The notes beneath the pieces are model-generated. The model worked only from the letters and a program-made list of their open reading frames with translations, did not search any database and was not told the DNA's origin. A program made the position numbers and the translations under genes. From Lecanicillium sp. G3 (taxonomy: Eukaryota; Ascomycota; Sordariomycetes; Hypocreales; Cordycipitaceae), in NCBI GenBank assembly GCA_037575805.1, contig JAZHPD010000039.1, positions 124,001-188,000 of the forward strand: a stretch of 64,000 bases of DNA, read 5' to 3'. Below, piece by piece: positions 1 to 11,804 of this stretch; the stretch's first letter is position 1, and every line of letters starts with the position of its first letter.

Positions 1-2501
1 GATCTCGGTCCGTGGACTGTGCATGTGAGCTTCATGCCAGATCCTGATGAGCCTTGTCTGGGCTCAAATTCGAGGTAAGCAGAGCCAGAAGCTGACGGTG
101 TAACTCCAGTTTTCAGGTCTGATATGTGTTAGCATCTTGTTTCGGTCACTGCGCATACGCGGGCAACTCACAGATAGCTCTGATGCTGTTTGACGGTCTT
201 GTTCTTTGTGTTGAGAGAATGTCTTCATCGTCGTAAGCGGGAGGCACAGTAGCCCCTGAAGGCCCGTTCACTCTTCTTCTATCGGCCATTTTGAATTCTG
301 TATGAGCAAGAACAGGAGATTTTATACAGCCTGTATGATAGTTTTGTTGATTTTGAGCTTCTCACGAAGTAACTGAAGCTCCCAAGCAATCACCACCGAA
401 TCCAATTAACGGGGCGGCAGTCTGCCAAAATTTCTGCCAATGCATGTAACGAGTCGCCCCACATTGGACCAAAGCTTTCGCGCTGCTCACATTTATTTAA
501 TTTTTTTTTCTTCCGTCTCTCTCACAGCTCTTCTCGACTACGCACTGCGCGAGTTTCTCTCTACAAAAGGCTGAAAGTCCAGTCTCACGGCACAGGAATC
601 TGTGGAAAAGTCAGTTATCCATTGGAAAACGGACTGTGTCATGGCGGAGTGTGCTGCGTGAGCGGCATTGCCATCTGTTGACGATGAAATGGTAAGCTCT
701 ATCTTGACGGTCTCTGCTGCTTCAGCGTCTCGAGGCCAACTGATGATACTATTCACCACTGTTCCCGCGAACACCTGAGCGTTTGAACAAACATGCACTA
801 CCATCTGATCACGTTTCTTTCGACGCAAGCGCTGAAGGCCTCAAGTCAACCCGAAGCCAAGCCCAGCTAACATCCGAGATAGAATTGCTTGTGACTCAAT
901 ATGCTATACCTTACAAAGGAGATGTCCAGCTTCTGTTCTTATGGTAAGTCAGACTTTGCTCTCTGCTTTGACACACCATACCCTCGGCCTACATGTCCGT
1001 GATGAGAAACTTTTTCATCCAGTTCTGCTACTGAACCCCCTGATGACTCCCAATTTACCATACCAAGATCTCTGATATGACATCTTACTACCTAAGCTTT
1101 GTTTCAATGTCTGGCAATGACAGCGGCTAACCAGTTGAAGATGTAGTTTTACAACCGTATCGACATCGAACGCACCAGTGATTTCTCGATCAGGTAGGAT
1201 ACCCTCTCTCCAATATCCGCACCGGCAACAGCGACACACATCCTGATGACAACTTGTCTATCCATTCTACTAACTCATCCTGACCGAGTCGTCCTCCCGC
1301 ACTGGAGCGAGTTTTCGGACTTGCGAAGAAAGTTGTGGAGTTGCTTAATTGGCAGAATTCTACTTCAGTGCTTGGTTCGGCTTTGGTTCCGTTTTGGAGC
1401 CGTTGCTGCGCTGGGCCGGTTGGGATGACTGAGTAAATCGGCTTGTCTGATCCATGTGTTTGCACATCCTCCATTGCATGTTTATCAATGTGGTTGATGG
1501 CTTGCTAACTGAGATGCAGTGGTAACAGCTTTTTCACCGACGTAACGGACTAGTAGAACGTAGATCCATCCAGTATTGCAACCCAGACTCATGCTTCACG
1601 TGTGCGTCAAACAGTCAAAGCACAGAGATTAACCAGAAACAAATAATAACAAATCTGCTTGCTCTTATACATTTGTCCTCGTGCCGTGCGACCAAACATG
1701 TGTACACCAGTGGATCTGCGTCGACGGTGAGCTAGGGAAACACCGAACAGGCTGTCCTGTCTGAACGTTGCATGGACCGCACTCGTTGGCTGCTCTGCGC
1801 AAGGAATATTTGTATCTCGATAATTTGAGCAAGTGATCGGCATGTTTGGATCAAAAAGTGTTCATAACAGAGGTCCACAGATATTGGGCACGTTGGCTCG
1901 CTCACTCGGTCTGCTCAAAACGCTGTTAGTGAGCGACGACAGCGGGCGACCAGTGAACAGGCGTCCGGCATGGCGCCAGTTTCGTGTCGCTTCAGGGGCT
2001 GCGTGGATGGGTCGGCGAGTGGAGGTACGTGAGGGGCAAGGCAAAGGTACCTGGGAGGCCCGACTTCGTGCTGCAGTGTTACGTGCCCGCACACGACACA
2101 GGGAGGTACCGTTAGCAAATCTGCTAGTACCCCCTCGACCCCGCTTAAGCTTTTTAGCCCTTGAGGCAGGGGGGTCACTAAATTAGCAGCGCAGCGCAAC
2201 GCCTGGCCTGGCAAAAGGTGCCACGATTGATTGAATTTACCTGGTAGGGCCCTTTTCACCTTTAACCTCCCTCTCCTCGACGCCTAGCGCCAGACTGCAC
2301 AGAGAATCACGCACTGCTGCGTGTATCGTCTCTGTTCTCGAATCCGATCCAACATTCCGGTGTGCTGCACGTGCATTGGCTCTTGCAACCCTCGACCCTG
2401 CCGGAGCCCGCAGACGCCGCGCCGCCATCTTGCGCGTCAGCAAGGGGTAATAATTTGACAGCGAGGCTATCGACGAACCACCTCCTGAACGGATTATCAC
2501 G
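1..2501. other. Intergenic, no supported gene
   Basis: No reading frame here shows a recognisable family or a convincing exon chain. Short frames on both strands overlap one another and lack domain-like composition. The stretch 1833-2260 is GC-rich and open in several frames at once, which is a composition effect. The last 100-200 bases before 2502 presumably hold the promoter and 5' leader of the ANP1-like gene. A pyrimidine-rich run lies around 490-535. Confidence 0.5.
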
Positions 2502-4153
2502 ATGATGCCCAGACACCAGTCCGGCGGCTTCGCCAACGGCTACCCGAGAGGCGATACCTTTGACATTTCTCCGCATAGGTTAGTTTACGGCAAAGCTTGG
2601 TCGCACACTGCGCGCCGAGCCTCTGCAATGTCCCGCTCCTCGCGCACGCTAACAGGTGCCCTTTTACGCGAATACAGATTCCAGCCTCGCGCATCCGCTC
2701 CTGCGTACCGTCGCCGCAGAAGACTTTTTGTCCGTCTCGGTCTCGCGGCCGTGGCTGTCACCGTTCTCTGCCTATGGTTCGGACCCTCCGTCTCGATAGC
2801 GTCCGTCTTTTCGCTGGGCTTCCTCGGCGGCAACCCTGATTTCGACCTCGAGACTGTGCGATACTACGACTTGAACAATGTTGGCGGAACAGCCCGCGGA
2901 TGGGAAAGGGAAGAGCGTATTCTGCTCTGCGTCCCGCTCCGTGATGCGTCGGCCCATCTGCCCATGTTCTTCGCGCACTTGCGCAACTTTACCTACCCGC
3001 ACAACCTGATTGACCTCGCGTTCCTGGTATCCGACTCCAAAGACAACACTCTCCAGCTTCTGGTCGAAAACCTCAACGACATTCAGGCGGACGAGGACCC
3101 GAGACAGCCCTACGGAGAGATTTCCATCATCGAAAAGGACTTTGGCCAAAAGGTTAACCAGGACGTCGAGAGTCGTCACGGCTTCGCTGCTCAGGCTAGC
3201 CGTAGAAAGCTCATGGCCCAGGCCAGAAACTGGCTGCTCAGCGCCGCCCTTCGCCCATACCACTCTTGGGTCTACTGGCGAGATGTCGATGTTGAGACCG
3301 CTCCTTTCACTATTCTCGAGGATCTGATGCGACACAACAAAGACGTTATTGTACCAAGTAGGTTTCAATCTTATCGCATGGTATGAAGATTTAAACTAAC
3401 CATCGCGCAGACGTCTGGCGTCCTCTACCCGACTGGCTTGGTGGCGAGCAACCATACGATTTGAACTCGTGGCAAGAGTCCGAAACTGCACTCGCTCTAG
3501 CCGACACCCTCGACGAGGACGCCGTAATTGTCGAAGGTTACGCCGAATACGCTACTTGGCGACCTCATCTTGCTTATCTCCGTGACCCTTACGGCGACCC
3601 CGACATGGAGATGGAGATTGACGGTGTCGGTGGTGTCAGCATTCTCGCCAAAGCCAAGGTGTTCCGCAGTGGCGTTCACTTCCCGGCCTTTAGCTTCGAG
3701 AAGCATGCCGAAACTGAAGGATTTGGCAAGGTAAAAAACAGCACCATGCCCGACGAACTTGCCAAAATACTAATTTTGCAACCAGATGGCGAGAAAGATG
3801 AAGTTTTCCGTTGTTGGACTGCCCCATTACACCATTTGGCATCTTTACGAGCCTAGCGTGGACGATATTAAGCACATGGAGGTATGGATACAATAACATT
3901 GGTTCCGTGCGACACAGACATACTGACAATTCAACAGGAAATGGAGAACGAGCGGAAACTGAAGGAAAAGGAGGAAGAGGAAAAGAGACAGAAGGAGCAG
4001 AAGCTCAAGGAGACCTTTGGCGACAGCTCAAACGAGTGGGAGCAGGACAAGGCTCAGATGCAAAATCTTGAGTCGCAGCGCCAGGCTGGGCAAGCGGCCC
4101 AAGAGCCCAAGGGCGCCGCGGCCAAGGCCGATGCTGCCGCCGCCGCCGCCTAA
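2502..4153 (+). CDS. anp1: Anp1/Mnn9-family alpha-1,6-mannosyltransferase subunit
   Basis: Predicted 462-aa subunit of a Golgi mannan polymerase complex (GT62 family: Anp1, Van1, Mnn9) that extends the alpha-1,6-mannan backbone of N-glycans. Exons: 2502-2578, 2678-3357, 3411-3730, 3786-3881, 3938-4153; all junctions are GT-AG and phases close. A basic N-terminal tail precedes one membrane anchor (about residues 38-58), giving type II topology. The luminal part carries the family hallmarks: an ERILLCVPLRDA segment, the NLIDLAFLVSDS strand and the WRDVDVE stretch holding the metal-binding D-x-D. The C-terminus after FGKMARKM is a charged, Glu/Lys-rich coiled-coil-like tail followed by an Ala run. 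Anp1 is favoured over Van1/Mnn9 because of the N-terminal tail and overall match, but the paralogue call needs a tree. Intron 1 (99 nt) is stop-free and a multiple of three, so unspliced message would also be read through. Confidence 0.88.
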
Positions 4154-5555
4154 GAAATGGCGTTATAACGCAGCGACAAGGCGGATTCTTATTGAGAGAC
4201 GGACTGGAATTGGGAAATTCGGTGATTGAAGCTACGTACCAGTAGCATGTTCTTTGGGTTCTTATTTTATTTTGTACAGTACAATATTTTCGCATTGGGT
4301 GATGGGGCTTACACCATTCCTGGCACGGCTGGCAAGGGGACGGACGCAGATGGGCAGGAGACCATGCCTACAGCTCAACTATTTTCTGATGGCGTTTTTT
4401 TGGGAAAAGAGAACAGCATGACGGCAGGAAATGCTTGGAAAGTTAGAGTTCAAGCCAGGCCATACAGTAGAATATTTTTGTCAATATGCTTGATATTGCA
4501 GACGTGAGCCCTGTTGATATAGACAGAGTGACAATAGGCCCACAGACAATGCTGTCGATGAGTTGAGATGATGGATGCGAGACTTCTCAGATCCAGAAAC
4601 GAATTTCGACTTCAGCACACCCCAAGTATGAGTATCATCATAAGTCAGTTGATAAGAAGAACAGCTACATGTATAATGCAAAGATAAGATCGATGACAAC
4701 TCTCCCCCTTCCCTCTCGCCGCCCTTTTGTATCTCCGCGCCTATATAAACTCTCCATCCAGGCCTTTGTCCGATATTTTGGACCTTTCAGCGGCCATTGA
4801 AGAATAGTCGTTAACTTGTGATGAGGTAAGAGAAGATTGGGAGAAGCAGGTGCGACACTCTGCATTTAAAGGTAAGTGGGCGAAGATCTACTTTGCCTCA
4901 GCGATACAAAGTTTTTTATAATCTAGCAAAAGTCTTTCCAAGCTATGTCATATTCTCAATCTTTTCTACATAATCACATGCATTTTCCACATGACGTAAA
5001 GGCGTACTACTTACTTGGTATAACTCCTCTGTGGCTGGTTGTTGGCTTGTTACCAGCACGCGCCAAATGTTAGTCAGCCGCCTACCACCAACAATTTTAA
5101 CACGTATTTGCGTCGATGGGGCTCCGCCGAGATCCAGCGGAGCCTTGGGGCGGGCCAATCGCTGCGGGCGACTTGCAGTGCTGCTGCAATACTGCCTGAC
5201 AGCCTGTAACCTGGCCTGCAATTGTGTGCACAGCACGACCTGCCTGACAAACCAGAGCTTTCCCAGCGGCATCACCAGTCAGCAGCCCGCCATTGGTGTT
5301 CAACTACACTTTGCGACACGTCTCGCATGTTCCAAGAGTGACAGGATAGGTTCTGTCGTCTTTCTTTAGCAGGTTCGCGCTCCCGCCGCTCCCACTGTTC
5401 CACCCCCCTGAGCGAGCTCCGTGGTCGCTTTTGCCTGGGCAGCCCTGCCTGGCCGTCTTCTCGTCTCCTCGAACCAACCTCTACCCCTTCGCCAAGTGAT
5501 CGCCGAAGACCTAGCTGACCGCCTGTCGCCTTGTCACCGACGAGCAGATCAGATC
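4154..5555. other. Intergenic; probable 5' region of the Sec7 gene
   Basis: No protein-coding gene is supported. The left part is the 3' flank of the mannosyltransferase gene. The right part (from about 5100) is GC- and CT-rich and is probably promoter and leader of the downstream Arf-GEF gene. A perfect 8-bp inverted repeat (GGCTCCGC / GCGGAGCC, 9-nt loop) lies at about 5120-5144. Confidence 0.5.
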
Positions 5556-8500
5556 ATGAGCCGCGATGACAGGCTCTCCTCCGATGTCATGGAGCCCAAT
5601 CTCCCCGCCGAACCGCCGCTGAGCGCGGAGCCGCTGCACATCGACGCTCCGCGAATGCAGTACCGCAACCGCCCCGTGTCCGTCGCCGTCGACCCCGTCT
5701 CCCTCGTCATATCCGAGTGCATATCGATCACTTCGGCAATCCAGAAGCATGCCCGCTCGCCGCACTCGTCCGTCTCCGCCATCCTCGGCGGCAATCCCAA
5801 CCCCATTAACCTCGGCGCGCCATCCTCGAGCTCCAAGTCCAGGAGGAAGTCGCAGGCTGGCTCCGACGCACAAGAACTCACCATCAACACTCGATGGGGT
5901 CTCCGTGGGCAGAAGGGCAAGAGCATGCAGGATGATCCCATGATTTCGGGATTTGCGACCTTGCGCCACGACCTCGCAGGCATCAAAGGTAAGAAGACCA
6001 GGTTTCCGTGCTACGGCTATAATGCATACTTACAAGCGCATGCGTAGACATTCGCACCTTCGATGCTCCCGAACTGCTTGCTCCTTTTCTCCTCGTTATT
6101 CAAGCAAAGGGAACCGCCGCGCCGATCACGATCCTCGCTCTCGGAGCGCTCCGAAAATTCCTTGCATATGGTTTCGTTTGCGCCACCTCACCGCGATTCG
6201 CGCTTGCCATGCAGTCTCTCTCCGCTGCTGTTACACACTGTCAATTCGATGTCAGCGATTCTGCACAAGGCGAGGTTGTCCTTCTCATGATCTTAAATCT
6301 CATGGAAGACATGATGTCTGGACCGGGTGGTGACATTTTGAGTGACGAGAGTGTATGTGACATGATGGGCCGGGGACTAGCCATTTGCTCGCAACCCCGG
6401 TTCTCCCCCGTCTTGCGCAGGACTGCCGAAGCTGCCATGGTTCGGATGTGCCAAATAATTTTCGAAGACGTCAAGCACTTGGACGTCGAGATCGGACCCG
6501 GTGCGAACGCCTATGATCTCCGAGACGACAACCTGCACATGGATACGCATGCCTCTGCAGCTACGCCGGAAGCACGCGACTCAACCTCTACATCAGCACC
6601 CGACGAGTCGGAAAAGCGGACGGAAACGACCGAGTCCGAAGAAACGAGCCAAGATACCCCGGTTGCTGAAACTAAGGAAGACGACGAGAGCGAAGGGACT
6701 GATGACTCCGAGTCTGTAGACCTCAAGCCCTACTCACTTCCCTCGGTCAGAGAGCTCTTTCGGGTCTTGGTTAACTTCTTGGACCCCAACGACCGACACC
6801 ACACCGACACTATGCGTGTCATGGCGCTTCGCATCATCCATGTGGCTTTCGAAGTTGCTGGTCCATTCATTGCTCGACACCCAGCCCTCGCTACCATTGC
6901 AGAGGATAAGCTGTGCTCATATCTTTTCCAACTCGTCAGATCCGACAACATGGCGATTCTGCAGGAGTCTCTCATCGTTGCCGGTACCATGCTGGCTACC
7001 TGTCGCAACGTGCTGAAGCTGCAGCAGGAGCTGTTCCTTTCCTACTTGGTCGCCTGCCTGCACCCCACCGTTCCCATCCCGCGCGATACGGGCATTGAAC
7101 CAAGTCTCTTCTCTGGTATTCCCGAAACGCCCAAGTTGGTGAAGCCTCCTTCGTCTCAGACTGGTAGTGGCCGCGCCACACCGGTTGCCATCAAGGACCG
7201 ACAGAAACTCGGCATGGAAGGCGGTGCGCGCAAGCCCGATGCACGACAGGCCATGGTTGAGAGCATTGGCGTACTTTCCCGTATGCCCACGTTCGTTACC
7301 GAGCTATTTGTCAACTACGACTGCGATGTTGACAGAGCGGATTTGTGTGAGGATATGATCGGTCTTTTGTCCCGCAACGCTTTGCCTGATTCTGCCACGT
7401 GGAGCACCACCAGTGTTCCGCCTCTCTGCCTGGATGCCCTCCTGCGATACATCCAATATATCGCAGAGCGCCTAAACAAGGAGCCTGCCGCTGACGGCTA
7501 CGCCAGCCCCGATGTCCTGAGAGAGCAGCGTCGCCGGAAAAAGATTATTATCAAGGGGACCAGCATGTTTAATGAGAAGCCGAAGAACGGATTAGGCTAT
7601 CTTGAAGCTCAAGGTATTCTGAAGAATGCGCAAAACCCTGCTGAAGTCGCAGCTTTCCTGAAGGAGACGTCTCGTGTATCCAAGTCTGTACTCGGTGAAT
7701 TTCTCTCCAAGAAGGGCAACGAACAGATTCTGAAGGAGTTCTTGGATCTGTTTGATTTCTCTGGAAAGCGTCTTGATGAGGGCCTTCGCCTACTGCTAGA
7801 GACATTCCGTCTTCCTGGTGAAGCTCCCTTGATTGCCAACATTGTCGAGATCTTTTCCGAAAAATATTGCACTTGCGACACGCCAGTGGAGGTGGCCGAC
7901 AAGGATGCTGCTTATGTCTTGAGTTATGCGATCATCCTGCTGAATACTGATCAGCACAACCCGACGCTCAAGGCCAACAAGCGCATGACTGTGGATGACT
8001 TTGCAAGAAATCTTCGTGGAGTCAACAACGGCAAGAACTTTTCTCCCGAATACCTGTCAGATATTTACGAGTCCATCAAGTCCAACGAGATTATTCTCCC
8101 CGACGAGCACGACAATCAACATGCGTTTGATTACGCCTGGAGAGAGCTTCTACTGAAGACGGAGTCGTCAGGCGGCCTAGTCGTCTGCGACACCAACATC
8201 TACGACGCGGACATGTTCGCGGCGACCTGGAAGCCGATAGTTTCCACCCTTTCTTACGTTTTCATGTCCGCAAGCGATGACGCTGTTTTCGCCAGAATCG
8301 TTACCGGATTTGACGAATGTGCTCGCATTGCCGCCAAATACAACAATGTCGAGGCTCTGGACCAGATCGTCTATTGCCTTAGCTACATGACAACGCTGGC
8401 AACGGACGCCACCTTCAACACGGCATTGAACACAGAGGTTCAGGTGGGCGAGAGCAGCGTAATGGTTAGTGAACTCGCTGTCAAGCTCGGCCGCGACTTC

Positions 8501-10553
8501 CGCGCTCAACTTGCTATGCTTGTGCTTTTCCGTGTCGTCACAGGAAGTGAGCATCTTATTAACCGCAGCTGGAAACATGTACGTCATCTAAATAGGATAC
8601 GGATGTCAACACAGGCTAACAATGAAACAGATCATCCGCATTTGGATCAACTTATTCTCCAACTCTTTGGCGTCCCAGTTTCCCTCTCCTGGCCTTACAT
8701 CCCTCGGCCTGCCTGAGATTCCTCTGCAGTCACCGTCACAGGTCATCGATCGTGGAGCACGCTCGTCTGACACTGGATTCTTTTCGGCCTTCACATCATA
8801 CATTTCGAGTTACGCAGCCGACGACCCGCCTGAGCCGTCCGATGAAGAGCTGGAGAGCACCCTGTGCGCTGTCGACTGTGTGAACTCGTGCAAACTGGAC
8901 GAGGTCTTTGTTAACGTCGGGAAACTGCCTGTTGCTACCACCAAGTTAATTGTCACTGCTCTGCTGGAGCAGCTCCCAGACGACGACAGCACCACGATTA
9001 TGAGCGTGAAGCAGGACAGCATGCCAAACCCGCCTGCCAATGGCCATAACACGACAACTGGGCCCCCCAAATACGACCCTTCTGTGGCCTACATTCTGGA
9101 ATTCACGACGCTTTTGGCGACGAGAGACTCGGAGTCTATTGACGAAATAGCCGGGCTTGTCTTCCAAACCGTGCAAACAATTCTGCGTGACTCTTCGCAG
9201 TGGCATGCCATTACGGTTTCTCGAGCCGTCTTCTACGCTCTGCGTATACTGAAAGAAGGGTTCGATCGCGATATTGTCAATGTGCCTAGACTGTTACACA
9301 CCATCTCTGGTCTGCATCAGGACATCCTGGCCAAGACGTCTGGTACCATCCTCAACGGTCTGGCGGCCTGCACTGAGGAGCCTGGTCCTCTGCGAAGCGA
9401 GATGATGACCTCGCCTGACTTTTGGGCGACGCTGCGTGTTCTTGCCACGAGCCGAGAATCGGCAGCGCAAGTGTTTGAGATTCTCGAAAAGGGGACATCT
9501 GGTTCGCCCCCTGCCATCATGGCAGACAACTACATTGCGGCTGTGGCGTTGCTGGATCAGTTTGCTTCCAGTGCCAATCCTCTTGCTTCTTCCGACAAGA
9601 GAGCAGAGCAGGAAAGACGATCCCCGAACCAGCCCCGACGAGAGGCAAAGGTGGACCGTGCCGCGATTGAGCGTGGCTGCAAGGCAGTTGAGAGTCTTTA
9701 CAGAATGACGTCTCGTGTGCCGCAGCTCATCCAGCAATCGCAGCTGGAGAGCAACGAAGCATGGTCTGCGTACTGGCTGCCAATTTTCCAGTCCCTCATG
9801 AACCAGTGCGGAAACCCATGCCGCGAGGTCCGTCAGCTCGCATTCTCCTCGCTGCAGCGGTCTCTGCTCTCTGCGGAGCTCACCGGCAGTGACCCGCAAG
9901 AATGGACGGCCATCTTCGGCAAGGTTATATTTCCACTTATCATGCGTCTTTTGAAGCCCGAGGTATTTTCGGCGGATCGCGACGGCATGAGCGAGATGCG
10001 CGTGCAAACAACGTCACTGTTGTGCAAGGTTTACCTCCGCTACCTGGCGTTGCTAGCAGACTGGGACGGACTTCTCCCACTGTGGACCAAGATTATTGAA
10101 ATGATGGACCGGTTAATGAACAGCGGCCAAGGTGACATTCTGGTAAGTGACATACCGCAGCAGCTTATGATACAGCCAACGTGCTAACACATTATACAGG
10201 AGGAGGCTATCCGGGAGAACCTCAAGAACGTGCTCCTCTTTATGGAGAGCAGCGGAGTCTTGGTACCACCGACCACAGATGCAAGCAAACAGGAGCTATG
10301 GGACGAGACATGGAAGCGAGTGGACCGGTTCCTCCCCGATCTACGGGCCGAGATTGCTCCCGCCGTGGAAGAGCCGAAGCAAAAGCCAGAGGCTACTGGC
10401 GGTGCGCCGAAAGTAGAGGAAAAGACGACAGGGACAGGCGATAAAACGCAGGAAACAAAGCCAAATGCGGAAAAGTCTGATGGCGAGACGGAAGCTGAGG
10501 GCACTAACGAGATGCCGGCCGAAAAGACGGACGAGGATAAGCAAGTTGATTGA
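5556..10553 (+). CDS. gea: Arf guanine-nucleotide exchange factor, Gea1/2-GBF1 type (Sec7 domain)
   Basis: Predicted 1,609-aa large Arf-GEF that loads GTP onto Arf1 at the early Golgi to start COPI coat assembly. Exons: 5556-5988, 6048-8578, 8631-10142, 10200-10553; phases close. The N-terminal DCB region (from PVSLVISECISIT) and HUS-like region (about residues 290-480) precede the Sec7 domain at about residues 640-830. The domain shows the FRLPGEAPLI loop with catalytic Glu736 and the NTDQHNPT motif; the HDS regions follow. The C-terminal tail is hydrophilic, rich in Lys, Glu and Pro. Asp779 and Tyr771 fit the brefeldin-A-sensitive GBF1/Gea class, but residue 775 is Leu where Gea1 and GBF1 have Met (see findings). 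The Sec7/BIG class is less likely because the region around the Sec7 domain follows Gea/GBF1. The ATG at 5556 was chosen because no in-frame ATG lies upstream in the open frame and the following residues lead directly into the DCB region. Confidence 0.93.
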
Positions 10554-11153
10554 AACGAGGCGATGTTACGTCTGGAGGACCCTATAGAAGCACGCATATA
10601 ACCATGTGTCGCGTCGGATTTTTTTTCTTTCCTTTTTGTGTTGTTAGGTCGGTCTGGCCCTGGGTACTGTACATATTGGGCTATTGCACTTGCAGCAGTG
10701 CGAGCCCTTCTTTGTAAGCTGAGAAGTTGAAAAAGCATCGAGATAAATAGAGAAGAGAAGAGTAAGGAGAAGTATAATATCATGACTTGCAGTCGCGACT
10801 CAGAGAACTTGGCAGGAGGCTAAAGCCGTGCCGGCTCCAGCTATCCACACTCGATGGGCCTTTTGGCACCGGTTACAAGTCCGGAGTGTTGCGCCAAGGG
10901 GGATCCTTCATATAGTGTGGACACTGTTTTATTAACTTGATAACTCTTAAAGCATTCAATATTTGCTAGCTTCGGCCTCTATCTGTAGAATCAGGTATAT
11001 TGCCAGCTAACCTCCAGCCCAGTACTATACGTGGCATAGTTCCTCCAGCTCTGTAATGCCGTAGCTGCAATAGCATCGCATTGCCATTAAGTACCGTTGC
11101 GTTTGATTCTGGGAACACCCCAGCTTAACATCCCGAAGAAGAGTTTCAAGGTA
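10554..11153. other. Intergenic between two convergent genes
   Basis: Region between the stop codons of the Arf-GEF (+) and the HsbA-like gene (-). It is T-rich just after 10553, consistent with 3' UTR and polyadenylation signals. No coding frame or clear repeat was recognised. Confidence 0.5.
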
Positions 11154-11690
11154 TCATCCCTCGGTGGTGTAAGCGGCTATAGTATTGGTAAAGACAGCTG
11201 AAATCTGGGCCTGCATAGCGTACACGCCGGCCTTCAGTGCCGAGGGCTGGGCTGCAATCATTGCATCAAGATAACTGCTGAACGCGGCGTTCCAGGATTG
11301 CAACCAGCCTAGGACAAGGGCCTTTCCTCCCTCAATGTCAGACCAGGCAGACGCTTGACCTCCTATGTTTACCAGCGCGGCGAGAAACGTAGGCATTAGT
11401 GCTTGCATGTTGGCCTGGATAGCTGTCCCGGACACAGTGCCAAATGAGCCAGTAGACTTAATATTGGCAGTTGCCGTATTAAAAGTGGCCACAATTAACG
11501 TAAAATCGCTTTCGATAGCTGCTGCTCCTGCAGGGCCACTTGCGGGGAAACCCTGAATGTCGTTGTTGAGCATAGTCACCTGAGGCCCAATCTTTTGGAC
11601 AAGATCATTCTGAACGGTAATAACATCGCGACGAATGGTCGTAGCGGTAACCGTTAGAGCTAGCCAAAGAAGTTTTGTGATGGCTACCAT
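11154..11690 (-). CDS. Secreted HsbA/Mp1-like cell-wall protein
   Basis: Intronless 178-aa protein that fits the fungal hydrophobic-surface-binding protein A / cell-wall galactomannoprotein family (PF12296). These are small secreted proteins that bind hydrophobic surfaces or lipids at the wall. It begins with a typical signal peptide (MVAITKLLWLALTVTATT, cleavage probably before or near IRRDV). The mature part is nearly all alpha-helical in appearance, Ala/Thr/Ser-rich, without cysteines, and shows the family pattern: a first helix with IxxDLVQKIGPQVTMLNND, a Gly/Pro break (FPASGPAG), then long amphipathic helices ending in ISAVFTNTIAAYT. Length is typical for the family. It is divergent from the orphan gene at 13073 across 1.4 kb. 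The exact ligand cannot be told from sequence. Confidence 0.8.
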   Translation of the reverse strand: MVAITKLLWLALTVTATTIRRDVITVQNDLVQKIGPQVTMLNNDIQGFPASGPAGAAAIESDFTLIVATFNTATANIKSTGSFGTVSGTAIQANMQALMPTFLAALVNIGGQASAWSDIEGGKALVLGWLQSWNAAFSSYLDAMIAAQPSALKAGVYAMQAQISAVFTNTIAAYTTEG

Positions 11691-11792
11691 CTTGAAACAG
11701 AGTGGGAGAATATGCGGGAGTAGAAGATTATAGAATAGGTAAAATGAATAGCTAAGTTGCTCTAGAGCAAGTGAATGCCAGGACTTGTACGC

Positions 11793-11804
11793 ATTTATAT
11801 AGTT
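11793..11804 (-). promoter_or_regulatory. TATA box of the HsbA-like gene
   Basis: On the minus strand this reads AACTATATAAAT, about 105 nt upstream of the ATG at 11690 and followed by a CT-rich stretch, the usual arrangement for a strongly expressed fungal secreted protein. Confidence 0.5.

Noticed and set aside
538..828. Minus-strand frame of about 90 codons
   Set aside because: The frame opens at a non-ATG codon, shows no domain and no neighbouring exon; composition is not distinctly coding.
1833..2259. Several overlapping frames of 76-117 codons on both strands
   Set aside because: Three or more frames are open over the same GC-rich bases, as expected by composition; none has recognisable sequence.
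5120..5144. 8-bp perfect inverted repeat as a terminator or riboswitch
   Set aside because: Intrinsic terminators are not a feature of nuclear fungal genes and no conserved RNA motif is visible; noted only as a possible leader hairpin.
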